A stretch of 5,957 nt of DNA, from contig JALHLM010000395.1 in the NCBI GenBank assembly GCA_022844585.1, positions 1-5,957 on the forward strand. The letters run 5' to 3'. Shown one piece after another: positions 5,189 to 5,957 of the stretch (its first letter is position 1; the number at the start of each line of letters is the position of its first letter). A program made the position numbers and the translations under genes. The DNA comes from Pirellulales bacterium (GTDB taxonomy: Bacteria > Planctomycetota > Planctomycetia > Pirellulales > JALHLM01). The notes beneath the pieces are model-generated. The model ran no database searches and was not told the origin of the DNA. It saw only the letters and a list, made by a program, of their open reading frames with translations.

Positions 5189-5957
5189 ATGGGTAAGCAG
5201 TTCATTTACCAGGTTTCCGATCTCACCAAGAAGCACGGCCAGCGCGAGGTGTTGAAAAACATCTGGCTGGCCTTCTACCCGGGGGCCAAGATCGGCGTGC
5301 TGGGGCGAAACGGCTCCGGCAAAAGCACCCTGCTGCGGATCATGGCGGGGGCCGATAAGGAATTCGATGGCGAAGCCCGGCTGACCGACGGCTTCACAGC
5401 CGGTTACGTGCCGCAGGAACCACAGCTCAACCCCGCGAAGGACGTGTTCGGCAACGTCGAGGAAGCGGTCGCGTCGAAGCGCCAGATTCTGGAGCGGTTC
5501 AACGAGATCAGCGCCAAATTTGCCGAGCCGATGGAGCCGGACGAGATGGACAAGCTGCTGGCCGAGCAGCAGCGGGTCCAGGATCAAATCGATTTGCACA
5601 ACCTTTGGGAGTTGGACCGGCAGGTCGAAATCGCCATGGACGCGATGAACCTGCCGCCGGGCGACGCCGATGTGACGAAACTCTCCGGCGGCGAACGGCG
5701 GCGCGTGGCGCTCTGCCAGATGCTGCTGTCGCAGCCGGATTTGTTGCTGCTCGACGAGCCGACGAATCACCTCGACGCCGAATCGGTCCAATGGCTGGAA
5801 CGCCACCTGGCCGATTACCCCGGCACGGTCGTCGCGGTGACGCACGATCGTTACTTCTTGGATAACGTCGCCGGCTGGATCCTGGAATTGGATCGCGGCC
5901 GCGGTTTTCCCTACGAGGGGAATTACACCTCCTGGCTGGAACAGAAAAAGGCTCGGC
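5189..5957 (+). CDS. ettA: Energy-dependent translational throttle protein EttA (ABC-F ATPase), 5' part
   Basis: The first 256 residues of an ABC-F protein are present, about the first nucleotide-binding domain of the usual two (full EttA is roughly 555 residues); the gene continues beyond the window. EttA binds the ribosomal E site and gates entry into the elongation cycle according to the ATP/ADP balance. Visible motifs are Walker A GRNGSGKST (39-47), Q-loop Gln76 in GYVPQEP, ABC signature LSGGE (165-169), Walker B DLLLLDEP with catalytic Glu190, the D-loop in NHLDAESVQWLE, and the switch His219 in VTHDRYFLDNVAGWILELDRG. The charged insertion at about 95-140 corresponds to the EttA arm that contacts ribosomal protein L1. 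Similarity to E. coli EttA is high, including the GEAR and EGNYTSWLEQK blocks, and separates it from Uup and antibiotic-resistance ABC-F proteins. The ATG at 5189 gives the expected N-terminus; only a weak GAG (5177-5179) precedes it. The long hairpin ends 26 bp upstream. Confidence 0.94.
   Translation, partial: MGKQFIYQVSDLTKKHGQREVLKNIWLAFYPGAKIGVLGRNGSGKSTLLRIMAGADKEFDGEARLTDGFTAGYVPQEPQLNPAKDVFGNVEEAVASKRQILERFNEISAKFAEPMEPDEMDKLLAEQQRVQDQIDLHNLWELDRQVEIAMDAMNLPPGDADVTKLSGGERRRVALCQMLLSQPDLLLLDEPTNHLDAESVQWLERHLADYPGTVVAVTHDRYFLDNVAGWILELDRGRGFPYEGNYTSWLEQKKAR

Noticed and set aside
4451..5845. 464-codon minus-strand open frame crossing hairpin copy 2 and lying antisense to ettA
   Set aside because: It has no recognisable domain, runs through the repeat and overlaps two well-supported genes; long shadow frames are expected in GC-rich DNA.

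Overview
The window is GC-rich bacterial DNA holding five protein genes and two dispersed hairpin repeats. I infer a planctomycete, probably in or near the Pirellulales. The reasons are a DUF1207-type surface protein of the kind common in that group, weak or absent Shine-Dalgarno sequences at several starts, and two long inverted repeats whose arms translate as NPKRQRG / LALRVG-like peptides, which I recall as frequent in planctomycete gene predictions. That placement rests on memory and family resemblance, not on a search.

Layout from left to right. Positions 4-88 are a long hairpin, 1 nt beyond the stop codon of a minus-strand gene (90-1196) for a signal-peptide-bearing, probably outer-membrane beta-barrel DUF1207 protein. 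A 135-bp divergent spacer (1197-1331) follows and carries a strong but apparently unused plus-strand Shine-Dalgarno sequence. Next is a plus-strand pair 28 bp apart: an amidase-signature hydrolase (1332-2687) and a 2-aminoethylphosphonate--pyruvate transaminase, phnW (2716-3891). phnW converges, with a 6-bp gap, on a minus-strand FkbM-family methyltransferase (3898-4929). The spacer 4930-5188 contains the second long hairpin (5053-5162, with a nested stem and a T6 tract on its plus-strand side). It lies between the divergent starts of the methyltransferase and the ABC-F translation factor ettA, which begins at 5189 and runs off the window.

How the genes relate. The amidase-phnW pair looks like one transcription unit. 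It suggests that an amide-linked compound is hydrolysed and that a 2-aminoethylphosphonate-like amine is then transaminated with pyruvate, but no phosphonate hydrolase or transporter is visible here. The DUF1207 protein, the methyltransferase and ettA show no evident functional link to that pair; this looks like a chromosomal core or near-core region rather than a defence island or mobile element. I found no tRNA, rRNA, CRISPR array, transposase or integrase.

The most distinctive feature is the pair of repeats. Their arms match at 19 of 22 positions, and each of the three differences is matched by a compensating change in the opposite arm, so base pairing is kept in both copies.
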